The position numbers and the translations under genes are program-made. This document shows, one piece after another, positions 25,343-33,497 of a stretch of 64,000 bases of DNA. This stretch comes from Ilumatobacteraceae bacterium (GTDB taxonomy: Bacteria; Actinomycetota; Acidimicrobiia; Acidimicrobiales; Ilumatobacteraceae): contig JALHOG010000012.1 in the NCBI GenBank assembly GCA_022843125.1, positions 27,645 to 91,644 of the forward strand, written 5' to 3'. Position 1 is the stretch's first letter, and each line of letters opens with the position of its first letter. The notes below the pieces were generated by a model, which had not been told where the DNA came from, ran no database searches, and saw only the letters and a list, made by a program, of their open reading frames with translations.

Positions 25343-25402
25343 GGGTGTCAACATGACTAAGCTTCCGTTTGGGGAAGCTTGCGAAGCGGGGAGGTTGCAG
25401 CC

Positions 25403-25606
25403 ATGACGATCGAGACACTGAGGCGGAACGAGGACACGGTTGAGGAAACCATGACCGATGCCGACGTCCACGCGGCCGTTGCCGCGCTTCTGTCGGCCGC
25501 CGGTGCCACGTTGGATGAACTTCGTGCACAAGCGGTGGTCGGCCGATTTGCCAGCGAGCAGCATCGACGTGCGTGGTTTGTGATCAGGGGCCTCGGGCAC
25601 AGCTGA
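25403..25606 (+). CDS. Small hypothetical protein
   Basis: This 67-residue protein starts at ATG 25403, eight bases after GGGAGG. It is a mostly helical, acidic then hydrophobic sequence (ADVHAAVAALLSAAGATLDELRAQA) ending in HRRAWFVIRGLGHS. It is followed after 15 bp by the next gene on the same strand, so the two form a pair at the right end of the element. Such right-end pairs in satellites often hold accessory or defence cargo, but nothing in this sequence shows that. Confidence 0.6.
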   Translation: MTIETLRRNEDTVEETMTDADVHAAVAALLSAAGATLDELRAQAVVGRFASEQHRRAWFVIRGLGHS

Positions 25607-25621
25607 CAGGGCACGCCGAAC

Positions 25622-26296
25622 TTGCCGGGCGAGTCTCTCGCTGATCAGGCGCGCATCTTCGCGGACCAAACGTCGGATCTACTGAATCACACGGTTACGA
25701 ACGGTGTGCGTATCACCGCGGTGACGACGCAGGCCGGATTCCGCGTCATGGGTATGGGCGTCAAGGCGTCCGACCCTGACGCAAAGCCGATCGCGGTCGC
25801 AGTCCGGGGCAAGCCTCTCGTTTGGCTGTACCTGATACACACATTCGACCTCGACCCCGAGGGTCGGTACCTCACGATGTTGGCGAGCACCATGAGCGTG
25901 TACACGTCTGAAGACATGACCAGCGACGAACTCGTCCTCGGCATCGACTACGTCCGCGAACCAGCCAACCAGTACCCGGGTTGTCACCTGCACGTCTCCG
26001 GGGCCCGGGATGACCTAGATCGCATCTATCGCGGCGATGGACGCGACTCACGGAAGCTGCGCGACCTCCATCTTCCCGTTGGCGGCCGGCGGTTTCGTCC
26101 GTCGCTGGAAGACCTCATCGAGTTCATGATCACCGAGGAGATGGTCGAACCCCGCCCAGGGTGGAGCGATGTCGTCAAACAGCACAGAGAACGCTGGGAA
26201 GAGATCCAAGTCAAGGCGGCAGTGCGTCGGCATCAGGAGCACGCGGCCGTTGCACTCCGGAACGAGGGGTGGAGCGTAACGCCGCCGTCGCAGTGA
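25622..26296 (+). CDS. Hypothetical protein, cargo position of the element
   Basis: This protein of about 224 residues starts at a TTG (25622). It has an N-terminal helix, a beta-rich middle (VRITAVTTQAGFRVMGMGV; GRYLTMLASTMSVY), the segment YVREPANQYPGCHLHVSG, and a C-terminal helical part (WSDVVKQHRERWEEIQ). I do not recognise the family. It is the last gene before the right attachment site. Its base composition is less extreme than that of host genes, as expected for transferred DNA. Confidence 0.65.
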   Translation: MPGESLADQARIFADQTSDLLNHTVTNGVRITAVTTQAGFRVMGMGVKASDPDAKPIAVAVRGKPLVWLYLIHTFDLDPEGRYLTMLASTMSVYTSEDMTSDELVLGIDYVREPANQYPGCHLHVSGARDDLDRIYRGDGRDSRKLRDLHLPVGGRRFRPSLEDLIEFMITEEMVEPRPGWSDVVKQHRERWEEIQVKAAVRRHQEHAAVALRNEGWSVTPPSQ

Positions 26297-26391
26297 ACGG
26301 CTGCCGATCTGTGTGTCCTACGATAACCACATCGGTTCGACCCGACCTGCCGATGACCTGGTGGGATCCCTTTGGCCACACCGGTAGCGTG

Positions 26392-26406
26392 GTTCCTCAT
26401 GTCGAA
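26392..26406 (+). repeat. Candidate attR covering the bL37 start codon
   Basis: This 15-bp sequence matches 16225-16239 at 14 positions and includes the ATG TCG AA that begins the bL37 gene. The TAGCGT at 26385-26390 upstream could be the -10 of a replacement promoter carried by the element. Confidence 0.6.
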
Positions 26407-26485
26407 GAAGACGAAAAAGCGCAAGGCCCGCCTGCGGCGTAGCAAGGCGAACCACGGCAAGCGCCCCAACATGGGCCGGGGCTGA
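26399..26485 (+). CDS. Ribosomal protein bL37
   Basis: This 28-residue, extremely basic protein begins MSKKTKKRKARLR and contains SKANHGKRPN, the hallmark of the tiny actinobacterial large-subunit protein bL37 described from the Mycobacterium ribosome. It is usually missed because of its size. Its first eight bases are shared with the left end of the element, so the reading frame survives integration intact. The start has no Shine-Dalgarno sequence; a -10-like TAGCGT ends 8 bp upstream, which suggests a leaderless transcript. Confidence 0.85.
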   Translation: MSKKTKKRKARLRRSKANHGKRPNMGRG

Positions 26486-26496
26486 CCACACCACAC

Positions 26497-28542
26497 ATGA
26501 CACCACCGCACACACGCCGTGAGGCGGTGGTCGACACGCTGCACGGCGTCGATGTTCCAGATCCATACCGGTGGTTGGAACACGGAGACGACCCCGAGGT
26601 GCAGCAGTGGGTCACCGAGCAGAACTCGCTGACCCGTTCGGCGCTCGATGCCATCCCCGAGAGGGAGTCGTGGCACGAGCGCCTCGTCGCGTTGATGGGC
26701 CTGCCGCTCGTGCAGGGAGTTGCGATCCGCGGCGACCGGTTGTTCCTGCTCGAACGGGAAGCTGGCGCACAGCAGGCGCGCCTCGTCGTACGGTCCCTCT
26801 CCGATCCTTCGGCGGGCGTCACCGTGCTCGCCGATCCGGCTGCGGCCACCGCCGATGCCGCCTCGGCGGTCGATTGGTTCCATCCGTCGCGCGACGGATC
26901 CCTGGTCGCCTTCGGCGTGAGCGAGGGAGGCACCGAGAACTCGGTCCTGCGGGTCGCCCGGAGCGACGATGGTTCGCTCCTCCCCGACGAGATCCCGAAC
27001 TGCCGGGCATGCTCGCTCAGCTGGGAGCCTGGCGATGGAGCGTTCTGCTACAGCCGCTACCCGGAGGGCGAGGAGTACGACCGCACGATCCATCGCCACG
27101 TCCTCGGTGACGAGTGGCGTCACGACCCGGTCGTGTGGGACGCCCGAGTCACACCGCAGACCTGGCCCGGTGTCACGGTGTCGGAGACCGGCCGGTTCGT
27201 GTTGATCGAAGCGATGGTCGGTTGGGGGCGGAGCGACCTCCACCTGCTCGACCGCGGCGCCGACGGTACCTCGGGGGTCTGGCGCACGATCGTCGAAGGC
27301 GTCGAAGCGCTCAATGATGGCTGGCAGTTCACGGCAGACGACTCGGCACTGGTCGGCACCACGACGCTCGACGCGGGCAGTGGGCGAGTGGTGCGGGTCG
27401 ACCTCTCGGCCGACGACCTGTCGCCCGCTGCGTGGCACACGATCGTGCCCGAGGGCGACGCCGTGCTCGGTGGGCCGCGCCTCGTTCCCGACGGCTTCTA
27501 CCTGCCGTCCACGCTCGTCGGTGTCGACCGTCTCGAGCACGTGACGTACGACGGAGCGCGGCGCGCCGTCGACGGGTTGGGGCTCGTGGCGCTCGCCGGG
27601 CTCGCGGTCGACGACGAGACCGGAGTGGTGGTCGCGATCGTGAACGGGTTCGACACGCCGGCGGGGGCATGGCTCGTGTCGGGTGGCGCACCCGAGGTGC
27701 TGCACCCGGTTCCGGACCGCACGCTCGTGCCCGATCTGGCGATCTCCCAGGTCGAGTACCCGTCGCTCGACGGGACGCTGATCCCGATGTTCCTCATCCA
27801 CCGGGCCGACGTCTCCCCGACGGTAGACACCCCCACGATCCTGAACGGGTACGGCGGCTTCTCGATCATCGAGACGCCGGTGTGGTCGCCGATGATCGCG
27901 GCGTGGTGTGCGGCGGGTGGGCTGTACGCGATCGCCGGTCTCCGTGGCGGAGCGGAGTACGGCGAGGCGTGGCACGAGGCGGGCCGTCGCGGGCAGAAGC
28001 AGAACGTGTTCGACGACTTCGCGGCGGCGGCCGACTGGCTGGTGTCGACCGGGCGCACCTCGCGCGACCGGCTCGCGATCGCGGGTGGCTCGAACGGTGG
28101 TCTGCTCGTCGGCGCGGCGCTCACCCAGCGCCCCGACCTGTGCCGTGCGGTGTGGTGTGCCGTGCCGCTGCTCGACATGGTGCGGTTCCCGCGGTTCCTG
28201 ATCGCCAAGCTCTGGACCGACGAGTACGGCGACCCCGACGAGCCCGACGAGTTCGCCTGGCTCCACGCCTACTCGCCGTACCACCGGGTGGTCGCCGACG
28301 AGCGTTACCCGGCAGTGTTGCTCACGACCGCCGAGGGCGACACCCGGGTCGACCCGCTCCACGCCCGCAAGATGGCGGCGATGCTGCAATCGGCAGCGGC
28401 GGGGGTGCCCGACGCACTCCCGGTGCTCCTGTACCAGGAGGGCCGCGCTGGCCACGGCGTCGGCAAGCCGGTCGGCAAGCGAGCGGCCGAGCAGGCCGAC
28501 GTGCTCGCCTTCTTCAGCTGGCAACTCGGGCACCAGTCGTGA
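26497..28542 (+). CDS. Prolyl oligopeptidase (S9A family)
   Basis: This 681-residue serine peptidase cleaves after proline in short peptides in the cytoplasm. It has the N-terminal start VPDPYRWLEHGDDPEV, a beta-propeller of about 330 residues, and the catalytic alpha/beta-hydrolase domain. The catalytic Ser is in GGSNGGLLVG, the Asp is in EGDTRVDPLHARKM, and the His is in GRAGHGVGKP. The length is typical. It lies 11 bp after bL37 and its stop overlaps the next GTG. Confidence 0.95.
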   Translation: MTPPHTRREAVVDTLHGVDVPDPYRWLEHGDDPEVQQWVTEQNSLTRSALDAIPERESWHERLVALMGLPLVQGVAIRGDRLFLLEREAGAQQARLVVRSLSDPSAGVTVLADPAAATADAASAVDWFHPSRDGSLVAFGVSEGGTENSVLRVARSDDGSLLPDEIPNCRACSLSWEPGDGAFCYSRYPEGEEYDRTIHRHVLGDEWRHDPVVWDARVTPQTWPGVTVSETGRFVLIEAMVGWGRSDLHLLDRGADGTSGVWRTIVEGVEALNDGWQFTADDSALVGTTTLDAGSGRVVRVDLSADDLSPAAWHTIVPEGDAVLGGPRLVPDGFYLPSTLVGVDRLEHVTYDGARRAVDGLGLVALAGLAVDDETGVVVAIVNGFDTPAGAWLVSGGAPEVLHPVPDRTLVPDLAISQVEYPSLDGTLIPMFLIHRADVSPTVDTPTILNGYGGFSIIETPVWSPMIAAWCAAGGLYAIAGLRGGAEYGEAWHEAGRRGQKQNVFDDFAAAADWLVSTGRTSRDRLAIAGGSNGGLLVGAALTQRPDLCRAVWCAVPLLDMVRFPRFLIAKLWTDEYGDPDEPDEFAWLHAYSPYHRVVADERYPAVLLTTAEGDTRVDPLHARKMAAMLQSAAAGVPDALPVLLYQEGRAGHGVGKPVGKRAAEQADVLAFFSWQLGHQS

Positions 28543-29135
28543 CCGGGGTGTGCCTCCGATCGGTGGTCGTCGGGGGTGACACCGCACCGTGGGAGGCGCT
28601 CGGGTTCACGGTGGTCGACGGCCTCGTGCCGTTCGTGAACGGCGCCGTCGAGTGCAACGGTGACGCCGGCGGCGTGCTCTCGCTGCGGGTGGCGGGGCTC
28701 GACGAGGCGGTCGAACTCGATGGCGTGACCGTGCTGCCCGGGCCATCGCCGGCGGCAGCCGCGACGCATCCGAACGGGTGCACCGAGATCGACCACGTGG
28801 TCATCATGACGCCGTCGCTCGAGCTGACCGCGGCGGCGGTCGAGCAGCATCTCGGTTTGCCGCTACGCCGGATCCGCGAGGCCGGATCGGTACGCCAAGG
28901 CTTCCACCGCTTCCCCGACCACGGGTGCATCGTCGAGATCGTCGAGACAGATCGCGCCGAGCGCGCATCGCTGTGGGGCCTGGTCGTGATCGTCGACGAC
29001 CTCGATGCTTTCTGCGCCTCGGCGGGAGACGACCTGGTCGGTGCGCCGCGTCAGGCGGTGCAGCCGGGCCGCCGCATCGCGACCGTCCGCGCTGCGGCGG
29101 GCCTGCCGTGTGCCGTCGCGGTGATGTCGCGCTGA
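28539..29135 (+). CDS. VOC (glyoxalase)-fold protein
   Basis: This 198-residue protein starts at a GTG overlapping the peptidase stop. The second half has the vicinal-oxygen-chelate fold: TEIDHVVIMTPSLELTAAAVEQHLGLPLRR, then FHRFPDHGCIVEIVE with a His and Glu in ligand positions. The first half may be a second, degenerate module (LRSVVVGGDTAPWEALGF). It could be a small dioxygenase, lyase or binding protein; the substrate is unknown. Confidence 0.7.
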   Translation: MTGVCLRSVVVGGDTAPWEALGFTVVDGLVPFVNGAVECNGDAGGVLSLRVAGLDEAVELDGVTVLPGPSPAAAATHPNGCTEIDHVVIMTPSLELTAAAVEQHLGLPLRRIREAGSVRQGFHRFPDHGCIVEIVETDRAERASLWGLVVIVDDLDAFCASAGDDLVGAPRQAVQPGRRIATVRAAAGLPCAVAVMSR

Positions 29136-29153
29136 TCGCGAGCGGCGTCGGGC

Positions 29154-30092
29154 TCAGAACCCGTCGTCGCTCACGCCGGTCAGATAGGCGGTGCCCTCGG
29201 TGCACTCGCCGGCGAGCGGGCACCAACGGCAGCTCGTGCCGGGGCGCTTGACGGGCTCGCGGCCTTCGACGCGCAGCTCGATCTCGGCGTGGACGGCGTC
29301 GAGCATGCGGCGGGAGGCCGACAGGAGCACCCGTTCGGTGACGTCTTCCACGACGGGGTCACCCGCGTCGAGGTAGTAGGAGGCGAGCTTGCGCGGTGGC
29401 ACCTGGGAGCGGAGCGTCTCGACGAGCGCGTAGAAGCGCAGGTCTTCGCGATGTTTCTGCGACACCCAACCGGTCTTGAGGTCGATGATGACCTTGCGGC
29501 TCTCGGCGCCGGTGGGCCGGCCGATGGTGAGATCGACCTTGCCCGACAGCACGATCGGCCCGTCGATCGGCCAGCGAACGCTCGACTCTGTGGTGGGTGC
29601 GGCTCGCCGGTCGAGCGGCGGGAAGCACTCCTGGAACTTGATCAGCTTGTCGGTCGCGAAGCCGCGCAGATCGCTGAGGTCGGCATCGGTGAGGCCGGCG
29701 ATCCACTCGCCGAGGCTGGTGTCGTCGCTGGCGAGGCGGGCGATCGCCTCGTCGACGACGTCAGCCGGGACCGGGTCACCGCGCCAGTTGATGAGCAGCT
29801 GGATCGCCCGGTGAGCCACCTGCCCGCCCGCGATCGCCGGTGACCACGCGAACGTGTCGTCGTGGAGGTGCTGCACCTCGCAGCCGAGCACGCTGGAGAT
29901 GCGGTGCTTGCTCATGAACACGGTCTCGTCGCCGAGCCGTTCAGCGAAGCCCTCGAACGCCTCGTCGACCTCGGCGCGCAGCGACGCCACGAACGCCGTG
30001 TCGAACACCACGGGCTCGGCGGTGCGTCGGAGCAGCGCGAGCGTCTTCTGCTGAAGCGGCGACAGTGGGGAGGCGGCAGGCTCGTCGCTCAC
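29154..30092 (-). CDS. RecB-like PD-(D/E)XK nuclease with Fe-S-type cysteines
   Basis: This 312-residue protein starts at GTG 30092. It carries the PD-(D/E)XK core: GKVDLTIGRP (Asp) and VIIDLKTGWVSQKHREDL (D-x-K), followed by RFYALVETL, whose QxxxY-like helix is slightly altered. One Cys lies near residue 82 (VLGCEVQHL) and three in a C-terminal CRWCPLAGEC. This one-plus-three pattern matches the 4Fe-4S staple of AddB, Cas4 and related nucleases. It is probably a DNA exonuclease in repair; no cas genes are nearby. Confidence 0.78.
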   Translation of the reverse strand: MSDEPAASPLSPLQQKTLALLRRTAEPVVFDTAFVASLRAEVDEAFEGFAERLGDETVFMSKHRISSVLGCEVQHLHDDTFAWSPAIAGGQVAHRAIQLLINWRGDPVPADVVDEAIARLASDDTSLGEWIAGLTDADLSDLRGFATDKLIKFQECFPPLDRRAAPTTESSVRWPIDGPIVLSGKVDLTIGRPTGAESRKVIIDLKTGWVSQKHREDLRFYALVETLRSQVPPRKLASYYLDAGDPVVEDVTERVLLSASRRMLDAVHAEIELRVEGREPVKRPGTSCRWCPLAGECTEGTAYLTGVSDDGF

Positions 30093-30204
30093 GGGGGCGA
30101 CGCTAGCGAGCCGGTGTGGCACCCGACGTGTAGCCGGTCGGCGTGCGGAGCTCCGGCGGGGACCTTTCACGATGGCTGTCACACCCTGCGTTCATGATGT
30201 GGGT

Positions 30205-30573
30205 ATGTCTTCGCCCGCCACGGCCGCCAGTACGGTCGAGTTCGCTGCCGCCGCCCGCACGCTCACGCGTGAGGCGCGCCGGCGCGGTCTGGTGGGTCCG
30301 AGCTACCGGTGCCCACCGCGCCTCGTGGGCGTCGATCGCACGCTCCGCCGCCACGGCGACGGGGTGGTGGTGTCGGTCCGCCTACGTGGTCGGCCGTGGG
30401 TGGCGGTGCTGGCCGACATGATCGAGGGCGTCGTCGTCGCCAATCGTCTCCAACCCCCGCATGCCGATCGGCTCCGCAACGAACTGTGGGCTGCGACCGG
30501 CATGGGAGCGGTCGACCGGCCCGAGCGCGCCCACCCCCGCGACGTCACCGGCCCGATCCGTCGGGTGGCGTGA
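30205..30573 (+). CDS. Hypothetical protein
   Basis: This 122-residue basic protein starts at ATG 30205. It has an Ala-rich helix, then RLVGVDRTLRRHGDGVVVSVRLRGRPWVAVLADMIEG, described here only in outline: a beta-hairpin with Trp followed by an acidic turn. It is divergent from the nuclease gene and upstream of the VapBC-like pair. No family is recognised. Confidence 0.6.
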   Translation: MSSPATAASTVEFAAAARTLTREARRRGLVGPSYRCPPRLVGVDRTLRRHGDGVVVSVRLRGRPWVAVLADMIEGVVVANRLQPPHADRLRNELWAATGMGAVDRPERAHPRDVTGPIRRVA

Positions 30574-30603
30574 TGCCTTGCTGTCAGTTTGGATGACGGT
30601 ATG

Positions 30604-30864
30604 ATGTCGCTGGTGCGCACCACCGTCACGCTCGACGCCGACACCGAGCAGTTGATCCGGCGCCGGATGCGCGAGCAGAAGGTGTCGTTCAAGCAGGCGC
30701 TCAACGACGCGATCCGCGATGGGAGCGCCGGGCGGCCGCCCGACCGGTTCGAGACCCCGAGTCGTTCGCTCGGTGCCCCCACCATCAACCTCGACCGCGC
30801 GCTCCAGATCGCTGCTGAGCTCGAGGACGATGCGCTCGTGGCTCGGATGCGAGCCGGTTCGTGA
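30604..30864 (+). CDS. VapB-like antitoxin
   Basis: This protein of about 86 residues begins with a ribbon-helix-helix: VRTTVTLDADTEQLIRRRM, then KVSFKQALNDAIRDG. It should bind its own promoter and neutralise the PIN toxin through its C-terminal part (LDRALQIAAELEDDALV). The start may be ATG 30601, ATG 30604 or GTG 30613. The stop overlaps the toxin start. Confidence 0.8.
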   Translation: MSLVRTTVTLDADTEQLIRRRMREQKVSFKQALNDAIRDGSAGRPPDRFETPSRSLGAPTINLDRALQIAAELEDDALVARMRAGS

Positions 30865-31295
30865 ACATCGTCGACGCCAACGTCCTGCTCTACGCGGTCA
30901 ACGTCGATGCCGCTCGGCACGCCGAATCGAAGGCGTGGCTCGACGGAGCGCTCCGGGGCGGAGCGACCGTGGGTTTCGCCTGGGTGGCTGTGCTGGCGTT
31001 CGTGCGGCTCGCGACGAAGGCTGCGGTCTTCCCGCACCCGCTCACCGCCGAGGAGGCGTTCGACGTGGTCGACGCCTGGCTGTCGCAGCCCGCTGCAGTG
31101 GTGGTCGAACCCACGGCGCAGCACACCCGACTCGTGCGCTCGCTCCTCGCCGGTGCCGGCACGGCCGGACACCTCGTGAACGATGCCCACCTGGCGGCGC
31201 TGTCGATCGAGCACCGCGGATCGGTCGTGAGCTACGACACCGACTTCGGGCGCTTCGCCGGCGTCACGTGGCGGCAACCAGCGGCCGCTTCCTGA
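30861..31295 (+). CDS. VapC-like PIN-domain ribonuclease toxin
   Basis: This 144-residue PIN protein has the acidic active site: Asp5 in MNIVDANVLLYAV, Glu in the HAESKAW helix, and the late Asp residues in HLVNDAHLAAL and VVSYDTDFGRF. VapC toxins cleave tRNA or rRNA when their antitoxin is lost. The start is a GTG overlapping the antitoxin stop, the usual arrangement. Confidence 0.88.
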   Translation: MNIVDANVLLYAVNVDAARHAESKAWLDGALRGGATVGFAWVAVLAFVRLATKAAVFPHPLTAEEAFDVVDAWLSQPAAVVVEPTAQHTRLVRSLLAGAGTAGHLVNDAHLAALSIEHRGSVVSYDTDFGRFAGVTWRQPAAAS

Positions 31296-31346
31296 CGCCG
31301 CGCTCCGGTGGTGATGGGCCGGGTCGGCTCCGCGAACATGTGCGCC

Positions 31347-32303
31347 ATGAGCGACCTCGACGTGTCCCGGTTGATCGATCCCGAAGTGATCGCAGTGCTC
31401 GCGGAGATGCCCGTCGACATCGGCGCACTGCTGGGTGGCCTCACCGACGATGCGCTGCCCGGTGTGCGTGAGCTGTTCGCACAGATGCCGGTGCCGGAGC
31501 TGTCGGAGGCGGTCGAGCGCACCGACCACGTGGTCGACGAATCGACGGGTGTGTCGGTGCGGGTGCACCGCCCCACGGAGGTCGACGGTGACCTGCCGTG
31601 TCTGTACTGGATGCACGGAGGTGGGCTGGTGCTCGGGTCGAATGCGGGTGACGACGCCCGATTCGACCGGTGGTGTCAGCTGTTCGGGATCGTCGGTGTG
31701 TCCGTCGAGTACCGGCTCGCGCCCGAGACGCCGTACCCGGGGCCGCTCGACGACTGCTATGCGGGTCTCGCCTGGGTCCACGAGCACGCCGCCGAACTCG
31801 GCGTCGACCGCGGGTCGATCGGCATCGGCGGCGCGAGCGCCGGTGGTGGGCTGGCGGCCGGCCTCGCCCTACTCGCCCGCGATCGCGGTGCGCTGCGCAT
31901 CCCGTACCAGTTGCTCATCTACCCGATGATCGACGATCGGCAGATCACGCCGTCGAGCGGTTGGAACGATCCGGTCTGGCCGCCGTCGGCCAACACGTAC
32001 GGCTGGACGGCGTACCTCGGTGCGGCCAAGGGCAGCCCTGACGTACCTCCGTACGCGGCTCCAGCTCGTTCGACCGACCTGCGCGGCCTCCCGCCCACGT
32101 TGATCAGCGTCGGCGCGATCGACGGGTTCTCCGACGAAGACATCGACTACGCGGTTCGGCTTCGCCACGCCGGTGTGCCGGTCGAGCTGCACGTGTACCC
32201 GGGGGCGCCGCACGGCTTCGACAGCCTCGCCGCGACCTCGCTGGTGGCCCAGCGCGCCAACGCCGACATGGAGCGGTGGCTCGGTTCGCAGCTCGCCCGC
32301 TGA
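31347..32303 (+). CDS. Alpha/beta hydrolase, hormone-sensitive-lipase family
   Basis: This 318-residue esterase has the HSL-family oxyanion motif (WMHGGGLVLG), the nucleophile elbow GGASAGGGLAAG, Asp in GAIDGFSDEDI, and His in GAPHGFDSL. These enzymes hydrolyse short or medium acyl esters in the cytoplasm. The ATG at 31347 gives a typical N-terminus. It is convergent with the old-yellow-enzyme gene, 32 bp apart. Confidence 0.88.
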   Translation: MSDLDVSRLIDPEVIAVLAEMPVDIGALLGGLTDDALPGVRELFAQMPVPELSEAVERTDHVVDESTGVSVRVHRPTEVDGDLPCLYWMHGGGLVLGSNAGDDARFDRWCQLFGIVGVSVEYRLAPETPYPGPLDDCYAGLAWVHEHAAELGVDRGSIGIGGASAGGGLAAGLALLARDRGALRIPYQLLIYPMIDDRQITPSSGWNDPVWPPSANTYGWTAYLGAAKGSPDVPPYAAPARSTDLRGLPPTLISVGAIDGFSDEDIDYAVRLRHAGVPVELHVYPGAPHGFDSLAATSLVAQRANADMERWLGSQLAR

Positions 32304-32335
32304 ACGGCGGCGGTGCCGCGTGACGCGACGCCGTG

Positions 32336-33415
32336 TCACGTGGTGACGAAGCCGGCGAACCTCGTGGTGAGGTACTCGAGGAAGGCAGGGGAGACGCCCT
32401 CAGCGGTGAGCACGTCCGGTGTCGCAGGCGGGCGCCGGGGCTGGAAGCCGGGGTCGGCGGCGAGACGCTTCGGGTAGTCGTGATGAAGGATGCCGACGCG
32501 CCCGAGCGTCGCGATGTCGACGCCGCGATCGAGCACCTCTCGGATGTCGGACGGCTCGTACACCTGGCCGGCGACGGCGAGTCGCACCGGGCCGCGCTCG
32601 ATTCGTGCGAAGACATCGAGCAGTGGCTGGCCCTCCAGCGCGCCGTCGGCGGCAACGCGGTGAACGTCCCACAGTGACATGTCGATGAGGTCGATGTCGC
32701 CCGTGTCGACGAGGCGCGCGAACACCTCCACCATCTCCTCGGTGACGATGCCGAATCGGTCCGGCGAGAGGCGCACGGCGAGTGCGAGGTCGGGGCCGCA
32801 CTCGGCGCGGATGCCGGCGACGATGTCGAACAGCAGCCGGCTGCGATCGTCGAGCGAGCCCCCGTACCGATCGGTGCGGCGGTTGATCTCGGGTGCGAGG
32901 AACTGGCCGATGAGATAGCCGTGCGCGCCGTGGATCTCGACGCCGCGGAATCCGGCGAGCTCGGCGCGGCGCGCGGCAGCGACGAAGTCGGCGGTGACAT
33001 GCACCACCTCGTCGGTGGTGAGGGCGCGAGCGCCGGTCTTCGGGTCGTCACTCGCGCAGACGGGTTGCTGGCCGATCAGGTCCGCCGGAGCGCGCATCCC
33101 GGCGTGGTGCAGCTGTATGTAGGACACGGTGCCGGTTGCGTTGAGGGCGCCTGCGAGCTGGGTGAGGCCAGGGACGTGCTCGGCGCCGAAGATGCCGAGC
33201 TGCCCGGGGAACCCCTGACCGTTCGCCTGGACGTAGGAGGCGCACGTCATCGTCAGGCCGAACCCTCCCTCGGCGCGCATCGTGAGCCAGCGGTGCTCCT
33301 CGTCGGAGATGGTGCCGTCGGTGTGGCTCTGGCAGTTCGTCAGCGGGGCGAGCATCAGCCGGTTCGGCATCGCCGGACCGTGGTTGAAGGTGAGGGGATC
33401 GAACGGTGATGTCAC
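32336..33415 (-). CDS. Old-yellow-enzyme-family NADH:flavin oxidoreductase
   Basis: This 359-residue FMN enzyme has the TIM-barrel motifs LAPLTNCQS at the start, QLHHAGMRAP, EIHGAHGYLIGQFL, NRRTDRYGGSLDDRSRL, and the phosphate-binding end ATLGRVGILHHDYP. Family members reduce activated C=C bonds or act as 2,4-dienoyl-CoA reductases; the C-terminal Fe-S extension of the latter is absent. It starts at GTG 33415, 82 bp from the divergent tRNA gene. Confidence 0.9.
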   Translation of the reverse strand: MTSPFDPLTFNHGPAMPNRLMLAPLTNCQSHTDGTISDEEHRWLTMRAEGGFGLTMTCASYVQANGQGFPGQLGIFGAEHVPGLTQLAGALNATGTVSYIQLHHAGMRAPADLIGQQPVCASDDPKTGARALTTDEVVHVTADFVAAARRAELAGFRGVEIHGAHGYLIGQFLAPEINRRTDRYGGSLDDRSRLLFDIVAGIRAECGPDLALAVRLSPDRFGIVTEEMVEVFARLVDTGDIDLIDMSLWDVHRVAADGALEGQPLLDVFARIERGPVRLAVAGQVYEPSDIREVLDRGVDIATLGRVGILHHDYPKRLAADPGFQPRRPPATPDVLTAEGVSPAFLEYLTTRFAGFVTT

Positions 33416-33497
33416 GTCCTGACACTGTCAGAACGACGAGGAGCGGGCGTGGAGTGCGTCTCGGCGACCCTGACGCCGCCGGATACGGTGACGCCAG

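Larger units (their letters stand above)
16225..26406 (+). mobile_element. Integrated tail-less capsid-forming satellite/prophage-like element, about 10.2 kb
   Basis: The element is bounded by a near-perfect 15-bp repeat. It contains, in order: a tyrosine integrase, four small proteins, a RepA-like ATPase, a small protein, HK97 major capsid, portal, prohead protease, HNH endonuclease, large terminase, an antisense Cys-rich mini-protein and two unknown proteins. It has no tail, baseplate, tape-measure, lysin or holin gene. Known relatives in design are capsid-forming PICIs and the 10-kb phiRv1/phiRv2 elements of Mycobacterium tuberculosis. Nearly every gene overlaps or abuts the next, and all key motifs are intact, so it could be functional. 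Confidence 0.82.

Noticed and set aside
26399..26485. The 28-codon frame as a chance Lys/Arg-rich reading
   Set aside because: It contains the bL37 hallmark SKANHGKRPN and lies in a gene-start context, so it is kept as a real gene.
29154..31295. A CRISPR-Cas or defence island around the RecB-like nuclease and VapBC pair
   Set aside because: No repeat-spacer array, cas gene or other known defence gene is seen; the pair and nuclease alone are not enough.
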